Shown here piece by piece: positions 23,126 through 30,572 of a stretch of DNA of 39,991 nt. How positions within the stretch are numbered: the first letter of the stretch is position 1; each line of letters begins with the position of its first letter. The DNA comes from Clostridia bacterium. Lineage in GTDB: Bacteria > Bacillota > Clostridia > Christensenellales > Aristaeellaceae. A model generated the notes under the pieces. That model saw only the letters and a list, made by a program, of their open reading frames with translations, was not told where the DNA came from and searched no databases. Position numbers and translations under genes: made by a program. The stretch lies in the NCBI GenBank assembly GCA_017532155.1, contig JAFXJP010000040.1, positions 1 to 39,991 of the forward strand, given 5' to 3'.

Positions 23126-24582
23126 TGGCTGTGCGCAAGCGCGCAGTGCGCGCCGAGAAAAAAATGCGCCGTCTTTTCCTGACGGCGTTGTTTGCCCTGC
23201 TGGCGGCGGCAGCGGCGGCGATTATTTTCTATGTCAGCCGCGAAGCAGAGATTCCCGTCATTGAGCGCAAGGGCGTTCAAAGCGTTACCTTTGCCAGCTA
23301 TGATCCGCAGGATATTGTTTCCCTGACGGTGAAAAATCAGGAGGATGAATACACCATCACCCAGCAAAACGGCGTGGCGATGATGGAAGGCCGGGCGGAT
23401 TTTGTGTTTTCTGAAAATATGCTCACGCCCCTGCTGGCCAATGCAGCGCTGGTTTTTGCCGAGGAAAAGATCATGGATATGCCCGGCAGCGGCTATGACG
23501 ACCGCGATTTCGGGCTGCTGGAAAGAGGCATTCATGTATCCGTTTGCTATGCCGACGGCCGGGAGATTGCCTTCCGCATCGGTGATCTGATCCCGCAGGA
23601 AACGCCATTGTACTATATGCGCGTGGAGGGCGACGACGGGCTGTATGCTGTAGGGCAGGATGTACAGGAGATTTTTATGCTGCCGGCGGATTCGCTGCAT
23701 GCCGTGACCAATCCGGCGCTGAACGCTGAGCTGTTGGATCAGATTTCATTCACGGGCGAAAATCCCTTCACGATGGAATATACCGGCAGCGAGTGGTATC
23801 TGACCGCGCCCTTCCGCTATCCGCTGAGCACGGCAAAGGTGAATGCTTTCCTCAAAAAGCTGGAGGAGATTCGCTTTGCACAGTATGTTGCGCCCGAGGA
23901 GAAGGCTGATTTGCCCGCGCTGGGATTATCCCCTGCGCTGCGCACGATGACGGTGTCCGTTGCGCCCAGCATCCTGACGGGCTATGATGAAAACGGTCAG
24001 GCGATTGCCTCCGAGCATCTGGATGGCTATGAGCTGAGCTTCCATTGCGGCGCGGACAAGGGCGATGTGCTCTTTTACTGCCTGTACCGCGGCGATGTGG
24101 TGCTGGCCACGCGCTTTTCGGCGTCGGTGCTTTTGTCGCAGACATATGACACGCTGCTGCAGACTGCGCCCTTTGGCATTGCAGTGAATGAGCTGACGCG
24201 CCTGGAATGGCAATCGAAAACGCAAACGCGCGCCTGGGACATCACGCTGCATGAGCGCGTGCTTCCCAATAACGAATTTGAAACCGACGACTCGGGCAAT
24301 GTTCTCTATGATGTGCGCGTCTGGCAGGATGAAAATGAGGTGGACAGCGATGCGTTTTTGCTGTTCTACAGCCGTCTGGTAGATGTGGCGATGACACAGC
24401 GGCTGCCGTCGGATTATGTTCTGCCTGCTCAAAGCGAGGGGACAATCACCCTGCACCGGGAAAGAGATGCGCGCAGGATTGAATTGTATGCGTACGGCGA
24501 GCTGCATTACGCGGTGAGCGTGGACGGCGTGGCGCTGTATTATATCAGCCGCGACGCCATAGACGGGTTGCAGCTGCCGTGA
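23125..24582 (+). CDS. DUF4340 domain-containing membrane-anchored protein
   Basis: A 485-aa protein with a basic N-terminus, one transmembrane helix (about 17-37) and an extracytoplasmic body of repeating beta-rich DUF4340 units (VKNQEDEYTITQQNGVAMMEG and YTGSEWYLTAPFRYPLSTAKV). DUF4340 proteins regularly follow GldG-like genes and are presumed parts of the exporter complex; no catalytic role is known. It starts within the GldG-like stop (TAATG). It is the last gene of the operon and is followed by a family I terminator element. Confidence 0.88.
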   Translation: MAVRKRAVRAEKKMRRLFLTALFALLAAAAAAIIFYVSREAEIPVIERKGVQSVTFASYDPQDIVSLTVKNQEDEYTITQQNGVAMMEGRADFVFSENMLTPLLANAALVFAEEKIMDMPGSGYDDRDFGLLERGIHVSVCYADGREIAFRIGDLIPQETPLYYMRVEGDDGLYAVGQDVQEIFMLPADSLHAVTNPALNAELLDQISFTGENPFTMEYTGSEWYLTAPFRYPLSTAKVNAFLKKLEEIRFAQYVAPEEKADLPALGLSPALRTMTVSVAPSILTGYDENGQAIASEHLDGYELSFHCGADKGDVLFYCLYRGDVVLATRFSASVLLSQTYDTLLQTAPFGIAVNELTRLEWQSKTQTRAWDITLHERVLPNNEFETDDSGNVLYDVRVWQDENEVDSDAFLLFYSRLVDVAMTQRLPSDYVLPAQSEGTITLHRERDARRIELYAYGELHYAVSVDGVALYYISRDAIDGLQLP

Positions 24583-24628
24583 GAGAACAAAGGACAGTCG
24601 GTTTGAATGCTGGCTTTTTCCTATGTCG

Positions 24629-24704
24629 CGGCAGTTTATAAGAGAAAGACGGAGAATCTCAGGGACTTGAGCAAGCTCGGTTCCGTGATCTTCTCCGTCT
24701 TTTT
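24629..24704 (+). terminator. Family I terminator element, copy B
   Basis: CGGCAG (24629-24634) precedes a hairpin with outer arms AAAGACGGAGAA (24645-24656) and TTCTCCGTCTTT (24691-24702). The core is AATCTCAGGGACTTGAGC-AA-GCTCGGTTCCGTGATCTT and a T run follows. It lies in sense orientation 47 bp after the DUF4340 stop. Additional hairpins GTTTGC/GCAAAC (24707-24722) and CCTGCGGAG/CTCCGCAGG (24722-24743) follow before the convergent TetR gene. Confidence 0.85.
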
Positions 24705-24738
24705 CAGTTTGCTAAAGCAAACCTGCGGAGCAAACTCC

Positions 24739-24750
24739 GCAGGCGGCGTT
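24739..24750. repeat. 12-bp repeat GCAGGCGGCGTT, copy 3
   Basis: Identical to 9741-9752 and 19277-19288; it abuts the end of the TetR gene. Confidence 0.5.
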
Positions 24751-24752
24751 TT

Positions 24753-25436
24753 TTATACCAGTCTAAGCCTTGATGCTACGCGTTCCATCATGGGAATTGC
24801 TTCTTCCAGTTTTACAATCTCCACGCTGCCGTAGTCCATATCCAGCGTGCGCTCCCAGAGGAAGCGTGCGGAGGAGACGACCTCCGTCAAGGGATCGGCC
24901 ACGCTCACGCCTGTGCGAACGCACTCGAGGATGACCTCGCACATTTCATCGTAGAAGGCTGTGAACACCTCAAATACCAGGCTTTCAAGGCCGCGGCGCG
25001 CCACATGCGCTGCGCCTGTTTCGTTGAGGATCATCATCAGATCGCCCAGTTCCTGCTTGAAGGTATCGCGCATGGCAGAGCGCAGCACATTTTCCATCAC
25101 TGCCGCTTCTTCGCGGGCGCGCAGGCGCAGCATGAGAAAGACAAAGTCCTCCTCCTCTGGCCTGAACCACTGCGTGTGGTACAGCAAACTGTTCATTTTT
25201 TCCCGCGTGCTTGTCACGCGCGTTTTTTTATACGCGTCAAAGTTTCGTTGCACCTTGCTTTCGCAGATGGCTATGAGCACGGAAAGCTTGCTGTCAAAGT
25301 AATGATAGAAGCTGCCCTTGCTGCACTTAAGCTCCTGGAGGATGTCATCCACCGTCGTTTCCAGGTAGCCCTTCTGGCAGAAAAGCTTTTCGGAAGCTTC
25401 TATGATGGCCTGCTTGCGCACTTCACCCTTGCGCAT
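24753..25436 (-). CDS. TetR-family transcriptional regulator
   Basis: A 227-aa regulator. Residues 8-55 form the TetR helix-turn-helix: AIIEASEKLFCQKGYLETTV, then DDILQELKCSKGSFYHYFDSK. The C-terminal ligand domain is not assignable. AAAGGAGG precedes the ATG. It begins 13 bp after the VanW gene on the same strand, so the two are co-transcribed; it may control its own operon or the adjacent exporter. Inverted repeats that could be its operator are not obvious near the VanW promoter. Confidence 0.92.
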   Translation of the reverse strand: MRKGEVRKQAIIEASEKLFCQKGYLETTVDDILQELKCSKGSFYHYFDSKLSVLIAICESKVQRNFDAYKKTRVTSTREKMNSLLYHTQWFRPEEEDFVFLMLRLRAREEAAVMENVLRSAMRDTFKQELGDLMMILNETGAAHVARRGLESLVFEVFTAFYDEMCEVILECVRTGVSVADPLTEVVSSARFLWERTLDMDYGSVEIVKLEEAIPMMERVASRLRLV

Positions 25437-25449
25437 AAAACGCCCTCCT

Positions 25450-27228
25450 TTAATAATTGTATTCGATCTTCTGCGTATATGTGCGGTAGGTGGATTTGCG
25501 CACCAGCTCGCGGCCAGTTTCCACGCCGTTCATATAATACACGCGGTAGGTATTGTACACATAGCCCGGACGCGCCTTGCGGATTTCCTTGGTGGTGCCG
25601 TATTCCAGATTTTCGTTGAATACCATTTCCACTTCCGTGGGCGCGGGCGTGGTGGAGACCAGCTCTGTTGCAATGCCGATGGTAATGCCCGGATTGAAGG
25701 CCACGCCGTAAATCTCTACCACACAGGTACAAACGCGGTTGAGATTGCTTCCCTTGAGATAGGCCACGATATAAATGGGATGCCCGGAGGTATTCTTAAA
25801 TTTGAAATCTATGCTCTGATCGATATTCTGATAGCTTTGCCAGTCCACTGTCGCGTCGCGGCCGGGTTCCACATAGGTGCTTGGCCAGGCGTGCGGATAG
25901 CGGCTGACAATCTCCATATTGGCGAGCATTGCGGTATTAAACAGCGTAGAGGACACCTGGCAGATGCCGCCGCCCGTGCCTTCTTCATTGGCGCCGGAGA
26001 CGATCACGCCCGCCGAAAGATAGCCTTTTTCCACCGTGCGGCGGCCCGTCGCCTTGTTGAAGGAGAAGGTTTCACCGTTCTTTACTTCCATGGTGATGGC
26101 GTCGCACGCCAGGCGGATGTTGATATTGCGGTTGTAGTCCGCCAGCGTCTGCGTGGAATACGTCGCCACCAGACCAAAACTCTTGCTCAGCGTCGCCACG
26201 GTGGTGGCAGGCGTTACAGCCGTGGTATTGAGCGCAATGGCGCTGTTATAATTGCGCGCGTCCATCTGCGCGACAATGGCGCTATAAATCTGCTCTGCGT
26301 CAATATACGCGCCTACCTGCTCGGGATTGAATTTAAACGTGCGGGCAGAGGAATCAAAGGAATGCACTGAGGCGTCCCTGGGCTCCACATATACGCGGGA
26401 GGCGATGGTCTCCGCCAGCCTGCGCACGGTTGCCTTGTCATAGGTGATTTCGGTATACAGGTACGCGCCCTGCTGATTGACCTGCTGTGCATGCTGATAG
26501 CGCGCTTCAAAGGGCGTTATGTCGCTGCCCAGCGTGGAGAGCGTGCCCTGACGGCCGATAGTAAACGCCTCCTTGAGCACCGCCTCGGTATTACGCTTGA
26601 GCGGCAGCTCGTTTTGCGTAATGCGCCAGGTTTTGCCATCCACCGTCACCGCCAGCGAATAGCTTTCGTCGCTGTAATCGGCATACTGCTGCACCGCCAG
26701 CCGCGCCTCGGCCATCGTCATGCCGCCCAGGTGCACGCCGTCCACATGCACGCCGGCATAAAAGCGATCGTTGGACATGGCGGCAAGCTTTTGCTGAAAG
26801 ATGGGATAATAGGTGGAGTGCAGCGTAGACACATAAAATCCTGCGCCCGCCAGAATGGCAATGCACAAAATGATCACCAGCAGCCATTTGCCCTCGCCCG
26901 AGCGGCTGCGGCGCGGCGGCTGCGAGGATTCATAGTTATTTCCCCGCGGCTGGGGCGGATAGGGCTGCTGATAATACGAATTGGACGGATAGCTCTGCTG
27001 GGGATAGGATTGCTGCTGATAAGGCTGCTGATAGTAATTGTTTTGCTGATAATTCTGCCGCGGCGGCTGATAGGGCGCCTGCTGCCAGGTATTCTCCTGC
27101 GGATAGGCAGCGCGCTGCGGCTGCTCATATTCCGGATAAGAAGGATACGCCTGCCCCTGCGTATCTTCAGGATACTGGGCGCGGTTGCGCTGCGAGCGGC
27201 GCTGACGGGGCTGAGGGGACGACTGCAC
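25450..27228 (-). CDS. VanW-family protein with G5-like C-terminus
   Basis: Membrane-anchored envelope protein of 592 aa. In order: a Gln/Tyr/Pro-rich cytosolic N-terminus (about 20-100, repeats of QQPY and QQSYP); one transmembrane helix (115-133); YoaR-type peptidoglycan-binding-like domains (about 160-320); VanW domain (about 345-480) with GGGICQVSSTLFNTAML; and a G5-like end (about 530-592). The GTG at 27228 is chosen because GGAGG (27237-27241) is eight bases away; the in-frame GTG at 27235-27237 lies inside that ribosome binding site. VanW is named from vanB-type glycopeptide resistance clusters, but this context gives no reason to infer resistance. Confidence 0.9.
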   Translation of the reverse strand: MQSSPQPRQRRSQRNRAQYPEDTQGQAYPSYPEYEQPQRAAYPQENTWQQAPYQPPRQNYQQNNYYQQPYQQQSYPQQSYPSNSYYQQPYPPQPRGNNYESSQPPRRSRSGEGKWLLVIILCIAILAGAGFYVSTLHSTYYPIFQQKLAAMSNDRFYAGVHVDGVHLGGMTMAEARLAVQQYADYSDESYSLAVTVDGKTWRITQNELPLKRNTEAVLKEAFTIGRQGTLSTLGSDITPFEARYQHAQQVNQQGAYLYTEITYDKATVRRLAETIASRVYVEPRDASVHSFDSSARTFKFNPEQVGAYIDAEQIYSAIVAQMDARNYNSAIALNTTAVTPATTVATLSKSFGLVATYSTQTLADYNRNINIRLACDAITMEVKNGETFSFNKATGRRTVEKGYLSAGVIVSGANEEGTGGGICQVSSTLFNTAMLANMEIVSRYPHAWPSTYVEPGRDATVDWQSYQNIDQSIDFKFKNTSGHPIYIVAYLKGSNLNRVCTCVVEIYGVAFNPGITIGIATELVSTTPAPTEVEMVFNENLEYGTTKEIRKARPGYVYNTYRVYYMNGVETGRELVRKSTYRTYTQKIEYNY

Positions 27229-27271
27229 GGGCGGCACCTCCTTTACAAAAAGTGTACTTTAGTATAAATAT

Positions 27272-27299
27272 ATTATACAGATATTGTTTTATGTGTCAA
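27272..27299 (-). promoter_or_regulatory. Promoter of the VanW-TetR operon
   Basis: On the minus strand, perfect TTGACA (27294-27299), 16 bp, perfect TATAAT (27272-27277). Confidence 0.8.
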
Positions 27300-27376
27300 T
27301 CGGGCGTATCATAACAGATTGTAAATTCCATCTGCCAATATCCGGCAGGAAACGCAAAAAAAGCGTTGAACTTCCA

Positions 27377-27404
27377 TTGATTTACCCGTGATACGGTATA
27401 CAAT
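27377..27404 (+). promoter_or_regulatory. Promoter of the two-component system operon
   Basis: TTGATT (27377-27382), 16 bp, TACAAT (27399-27404), about 30 bp upstream of the response regulator start. Confidence 0.6.
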
Positions 27405-27434
27405 ATAAAGAGAATCCGCAAAGGAGGCTGTGCC

Positions 27435-28109
27435 ATGTTCAAAGTGCTGGTGGTCGAGGATGACCGCGAACTGCGCGAGCTTTTCAGCCGTGTGCTTACG
27501 CGCCATGGCTATAAAACGCTGGAAGCCGGCAACGGTGAAGAGGCTCTGGAGGTCCTTGACAGCGAATATATTGACGTCATCATTTCTGATATCATGATGC
27601 CCGTGATGGACGGATACGAATTGGTCCGTTCCCTGCGCGAGGCGGATATCAACATCCCCGTGCTGATGATCACCGCCAAGGACGCCTTCTCCGATATGGA
27701 AAGAGGCTTCCTTTCGGGCACGGATGATTATATGGTCAAGCCCGTCAACGTCAACGAAATGGTTTTGCGCGTGGGGGCGCTTTTGCGCCGGGCGCAGATG
27801 ATTTCTGAACGAAGAGAGGTGCTGGGCGCTACAACGCTGGAATATGACTCGCTCTCCGTCATCTGCGGCGACAGCCGCACGGCGCTGCCGCAAAAGGAAT
27901 TTATGCTCCTGTATAAAATGGCTGCTGCGCCGGGCCGCATCTTTACCCGCCAGCAGATCATGGACGATATCTGGGGCATGGACAGCGAGACTGACCCGCA
28001 CACGGTTGACGTGCATATCGGCAGGCTTCGCGAGCGCTTCCGCGACAACCCGGATTTTGAGATCGTCACTATGCGCGGTCTTGGCTACAAGGTGGTGAAA
28101 AAGACGTGA
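27435..28109 (+). CDS. OmpR/PhoB-family response regulator
   Basis: A 224-aa DNA-binding regulator. Receiver domain: acidic pocket D9/D10, phosphoacceptor D52 (IISDIMMPVMDG), T80 and K102. Winged-helix output domain (about 130-224): LPQKEFMLLYKMAAAPGRIFTRQQIMDDIWG, then DPHTVDVHIGRLRERF and GLGYKVV. AAAGGAGG lies upstream. Its stop overlaps the kinase GTG start (GTGA), so regulator and kinase are made together. Confidence 0.96.
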   Translation: MFKVLVVEDDRELRELFSRVLTRHGYKTLEAGNGEEALEVLDSEYIDVIISDIMMPVMDGYELVRSLREADINIPVLMITAKDAFSDMERGFLSGTDDYMVKPVNVNEMVLRVGALLRRAQMISERREVLGATTLEYDSLSVICGDSRTALPQKEFMLLYKMAAAPGRIFTRQQIMDDIWGMDSETDPHTVDVHIGRLRERFRDNPDFEIVTMRGLGYKVVKKT

Positions 28110-29146
28110 ACCTTAAAAAGATCAAATGGCGGCCGAGCGTCAAACTGTATTTTGTATTGTACACGTTCGTGTTTCTGTGCGTCGTATCCGGCGTTTCGGC
28201 GATCGTAACAGAATTGATTCAGCTGCTCACGCGCAAGTATTCCTTTGAGCTGCCCAGCGTTGTGTGGATGCTGATTATCTCCATCCCGCTTGGCACGGCG
28301 CTCAACACCCTGACCAGCCGTTTGTTCACCACGCCCATCACACGCCTCAACCGCGCCATGCGCACCGTGGCCAAGGGCGATTTCACCGTCCAGCTGACTG
28401 ATCCCGGCTTTATCAGCGAAATGCGCGAATCCTACGAAAATTTCAACGTCATGACCCGTGCGCTGGGCACTACCGAAACGCTGCAGACCGATTTTATCAG
28501 CAACGTATCCCATGAGTTTAAAACGCCCATCAACGCCATTGAGGGCTATGCCATGCTGCTGCAGGACGATACGCAGTCCAATGAGGAAAAACAGCAGTGC
28601 GTGGATAAAATTCTCTTAAACACCCGCCGCCTGAGCGAGCTGGTCAGCAACATTCTGCTGTTGTCCAAGGTGGATAATCAGGGCATTCAGGCCGCCGGCA
28701 AGCCCTACCGGCTGGATGAGCAGCTCCGGCAGGCGGTGATGATGCTTGAGCACAAATGGACTGAAAAGAACATAGAATTGGACGTCGATCTGGATCCTGC
28801 CGTGTATGTGGGCAATGAATCCATGATGATGCATGTGTGGACCAATCTGATTGACAACGCCATCAAATTTGATCCCTACGGCGGTCAGCTGATGCTCAGG
28901 CTGCACAAAGCCAATCATCAATTGATCGTCACCGTGCAGGACAACGGCCCGGGCATTCCTGCCGACAAGCAGGCCCAGGTCTTTGATCGCTTCTATCAGG
29001 CGGACGGCTCGCACCGCGGCGAGGGCAACGGCCTGGGGCTGGCGCTGGTCAAGACCATCCTCACCAACTGCGGAGGCGAGATCACGCTGTCCAGCTATGA
29101 AAACACGGGCTGCCGCTTCACCGTCACGCTGCCCGCGCAGGATTAA
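28106..29146 (+). CDS. Sensor histidine kinase
   Basis: A 346-aa membrane kinase with a GTG start at 28106 inside the regulator's stop. Two helices (about 14-40 and 52-68) enclose only a short loop, so there is almost no extracellular sensor domain. A HAMP-like linker (70-118) follows, then HisKA with phosphorylated H136 (ISNVSHEFKTPINAIEGYAM). The ATPase domain has N-box NLIDNAIKF (247-255), G1 DNGPGIP (279-285) and G2 GNGLGLALVK. The tiny sensor loop suggests sensing within the membrane or through a partner, as in BceS-like and VanS-like intramembrane kinases. Confidence 0.95.
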   Translation: MNLKKIKWRPSVKLYFVLYTFVFLCVVSGVSAIVTELIQLLTRKYSFELPSVVWMLIISIPLGTALNTLTSRLFTTPITRLNRAMRTVAKGDFTVQLTDPGFISEMRESYENFNVMTRALGTTETLQTDFISNVSHEFKTPINAIEGYAMLLQDDTQSNEEKQQCVDKILLNTRRLSELVSNILLLSKVDNQGIQAAGKPYRLDEQLRQAVMMLEHKWTEKNIELDVDLDPAVYVGNESMMMHVWTNLIDNAIKFDPYGGQLMLRLHKANHQLIVTVQDNGPGIPADKQAQVFDRFYQADGSHRGEGNGLGLALVKTILTNCGGEITLSSYENTGCRFTVTLPAQD

Positions 29147-29160
29147 AAGGAGCCTGTCTG

Positions 29161-29658
29161 ATGCACCCCATTTTCCGCTGCCTTCTCTATGTAGCAGCGA
29201 TTGGATTGCTTTCCAATCCCATCGCGTACTTTCTGCCGCGGCGCTGGTTTCACCCGGATCGCTTTCCCTTCCGCGCCTTCCGATGGGAAAAGAACGGCGC
29301 CGTTTATGAAAAAATCGGCATCCGCCGCTGGAAGGATAAGGTGATTGACCAGAGCCGTATCACGTCCTTCCTGGTCAAAAAAACCGTAACGCCGCGCATG
29401 ACTGCCCGGCAGGCCCAGCAATTGGTCATTGAAACCTGTGTGTCGGAAGCCGTGCACCTGGCCCTGGCACTGCTCAGCCTTTATTGCCTCAGGCTTTGGC
29501 CTGGCCCTGGCGGCGTCATTTTTACGGCCCTGTTCATCGTATTTGGGCAATTGATGTACGCCGTCATTCAGCGCTATAACCGTCCGCGCCTGGCGGATGT
29601 TGCCAAGCGGCTGCAAAAGCGCGAACAGAGAATCAAAGAAAAAGAACTCACTGAATAA
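29161..29658 (+). CDS. CrtO-like membrane acyltransferase family protein
   Basis: A 165-aa membrane protein. The segments FRWEKNGAVYEKIGIRRWKD (40-59), VTPRMTARQ and ETCVSEAVHL (91-100) match the family annotated as glycosyl-4,4'-diaponeurosporenoate acyltransferase (CrtO in staphyloxanthin synthesis). No other carotenoid gene is visible here, so the true substrate is probably another lipid-linked or glycosylated compound. Hydrophobic helices are at about 5-25 and 98-135, with a basic tail. It lies 14 bp after the kinase, likely the same operon. The terminator stem overlaps its last codons. Confidence 0.75.
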   Translation: MHPIFRCLLYVAAIGLLSNPIAYFLPRRWFHPDRFPFRAFRWEKNGAVYEKIGIRRWKDKVIDQSRITSFLVKKTVTPRMTARQAQQLVIETCVSEAVHLALALLSLYCLRLWPGPGGVIFTALFIVFGQLMYAVIQRYNRPRLADVAKRLQKREQRIKEKELTE

Positions 29659-29674
29659 AACAGTGAGTTTTTTT
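29645..29674 (+). terminator. Terminator overlapping the stop codon of the CrtO-like gene
   Basis: Stem AACTCACTG/CAGTGAGTT (29645-29653 and 29661-29669), seven-base loop containing the TAA stop, then a T run to 29674. Confidence 0.88.
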
Positions 29675-29755
29675 CATATAAACCCCGGAAAAAATCTGCA
29701 TTTTGCTTTGCCAATTGCGCCCTGTTCAACATTTCTTCAAAATTCTCACGATCAA

Positions 29756-29784
29756 TTGACATTCGCCCTTTTCTTCGCTATACT
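29756..29784 (+). promoter_or_regulatory. Strong promoter of the LexA-box operon
   Basis: Perfect TTGACA (29756-29761), 17 bp, TATACT (29779-29784). Transcription would start around 29791, inside the LexA box. Confidence 0.85.
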
Positions 29785-29790
29785 TTTATA

Positions 29791-29804
29791 CGAACAAACG
29801 TTCC
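29791..29804 (+). promoter_or_regulatory. LexA (SOS) box
   Basis: CGAACAAACGTTCC contains the perfect GAAC-N4-GTTC core of the Gram-positive LexA/DinR operator. It sits 6 bp downstream of the -10, where a bound repressor would block the promoter. This predicts DNA-damage induction of the genes from 29836. Confidence 0.8.
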
Positions 29805-29835
29805 CTTAAAATGTTCGCATAAGGAGGCGAAGATC

Positions 29836-30063
29836 ATGAAAAACAGTAAAAAAATCGTGTACCGTAAGCTTGCCGCACGCATGACGCTGCTGGCCCTGAA
29901 AAAGACCGAGGTTGCAAAAATGCTGGGCATCAGCTATTCCTCACTGCGCAACAAGCTGTGCGGCGTGTCGGATTTTACCTTGCCGGAAGCGCTGCGCCTC
30001 AAGCAGCTTTTGTGCGTCACCGGCTCTATGGAAGAGCTTTTTGAAAAATACGAGGGGGCCTGA
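29836..30063 (+). CDS. Small helix-turn-helix protein, phage-regulator-like
   Basis: A 75-aa basic protein with one predicted helix-turn-helix: LLALKKTEVAKMLGISYSSL (residues 17-36), then RNKLCGVSDFTLPEALRLKQ. The last part resembles small prophage-encoded Cro/antirepressor-type proteins. AAGGAGG is nine bases upstream of the ATG. It is the first gene after the LexA-controlled promoter, with a 2-bp gap to the next gene. Its target is unknown. Confidence 0.8.
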   Translation: MKNSKKIVYRKLAARMTLLALKKTEVAKMLGISYSSLRNKLCGVSDFTLPEALRLKQLLCVTGSMEELFEKYEGA

Positions 30064-30065
30064 GG

Positions 30066-30524
30066 ATGTCCAGTCAAACTGCCGCGCCGCTTGCGTCTGT
30101 CCGCGCGGGCGATTATCTCTCCCGCGTGCGCCGGCTGGAAGAGGAGCTGTCGCTTAAACTGCAGTATCTCAGCACACTGCGCACGCAAACGCCCACCTTT
30201 GCGCCGCATGAGCGCGTGACAGGCGGCGATATAGGCGATTCCACCGCGCACCGCGCCATCCGCATCGAGGAGCTGAGCGCGGAAATTGAAGGGCTGTACA
30301 ACGCCATAGAGCACGCCCGCCGCGAAACAGAGCAGCTGGTGCGATCCCTGCCGGATGCGCGCGTGCGCATGCTGCTGGAGATGCGCTATCTCAACGGCTA
30401 TAAATGGGACGCCATTGCCGATACCATGTTCGTCACGCCGCGTTCTGCCTTGCGCATGCATCAAAAGGCGCTGCACACCGTCTACGCGCTGTTAAGCGAA
30501 AAGCGCGCACAGCAAATCAAATAG
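30066..30524 (+). CDS. DUF1492/ArpU-like sigma-region-4-type protein
   Basis: A 152-aa protein. A helical N-terminal half (about 15-85, possibly a coiled coil: RVRRLEEELSLKLQYLSTLR) is followed by a C-terminal HTH resembling sigma-70 region 4: MRYLNGYKWDAIADTMFVTP (about 107-126), then RSALRMHQKALHTVYALL. This organisation is that of DUF1492/ArpU proteins, late-gene regulators encoded by prophages of Firmicutes. No other phage genes are nearby, so it is a remnant or a domesticated regulator. Two bases separate it from the upstream HTH gene. Confidence 0.8.
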   Translation: MSSQTAAPLASVRAGDYLSRVRRLEEELSLKLQYLSTLRTQTPTFAPHERVTGGDIGDSTAHRAIRIEELSAEIEGLYNAIEHARRETEQLVRSLPDARVRMLLEMRYLNGYKWDAIADTMFVTPRSALRMHQKALHTVYALLSEKRAQQIK

Positions 30525-30530
30525 CATCCT

Positions 30531-30567
30531 TTCGTCCTTTGCCGCATAGCGTAAAGCGGAGGACGAA
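30531..30567 (+). promoter_or_regulatory. Hairpin abutting the ribosome binding site of the flippase gene
   Basis: Arms TTCGTCCT (30531-30538) and AGGACGAA (30560-30567) with an inner CCGC/GCGG. The right arm runs into AAGGAG (30566-30571), so pairing with the CCTT at 30529-30532 could partly hide the ribosome binding site. The shared GCTCCTTCGTCC/GCTAT/CAAAGGA modules relate it to the first hairpin of the element at 34275-34308. Confidence 0.5.
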
Positions 30568-30572
30568 GGAGC

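Noticed and set aside
29836-30524. Prophage or integrative element
   Set aside because: Only two small phage-type regulator genes are present, with no integrase, structural genes or attachment sites in the window.
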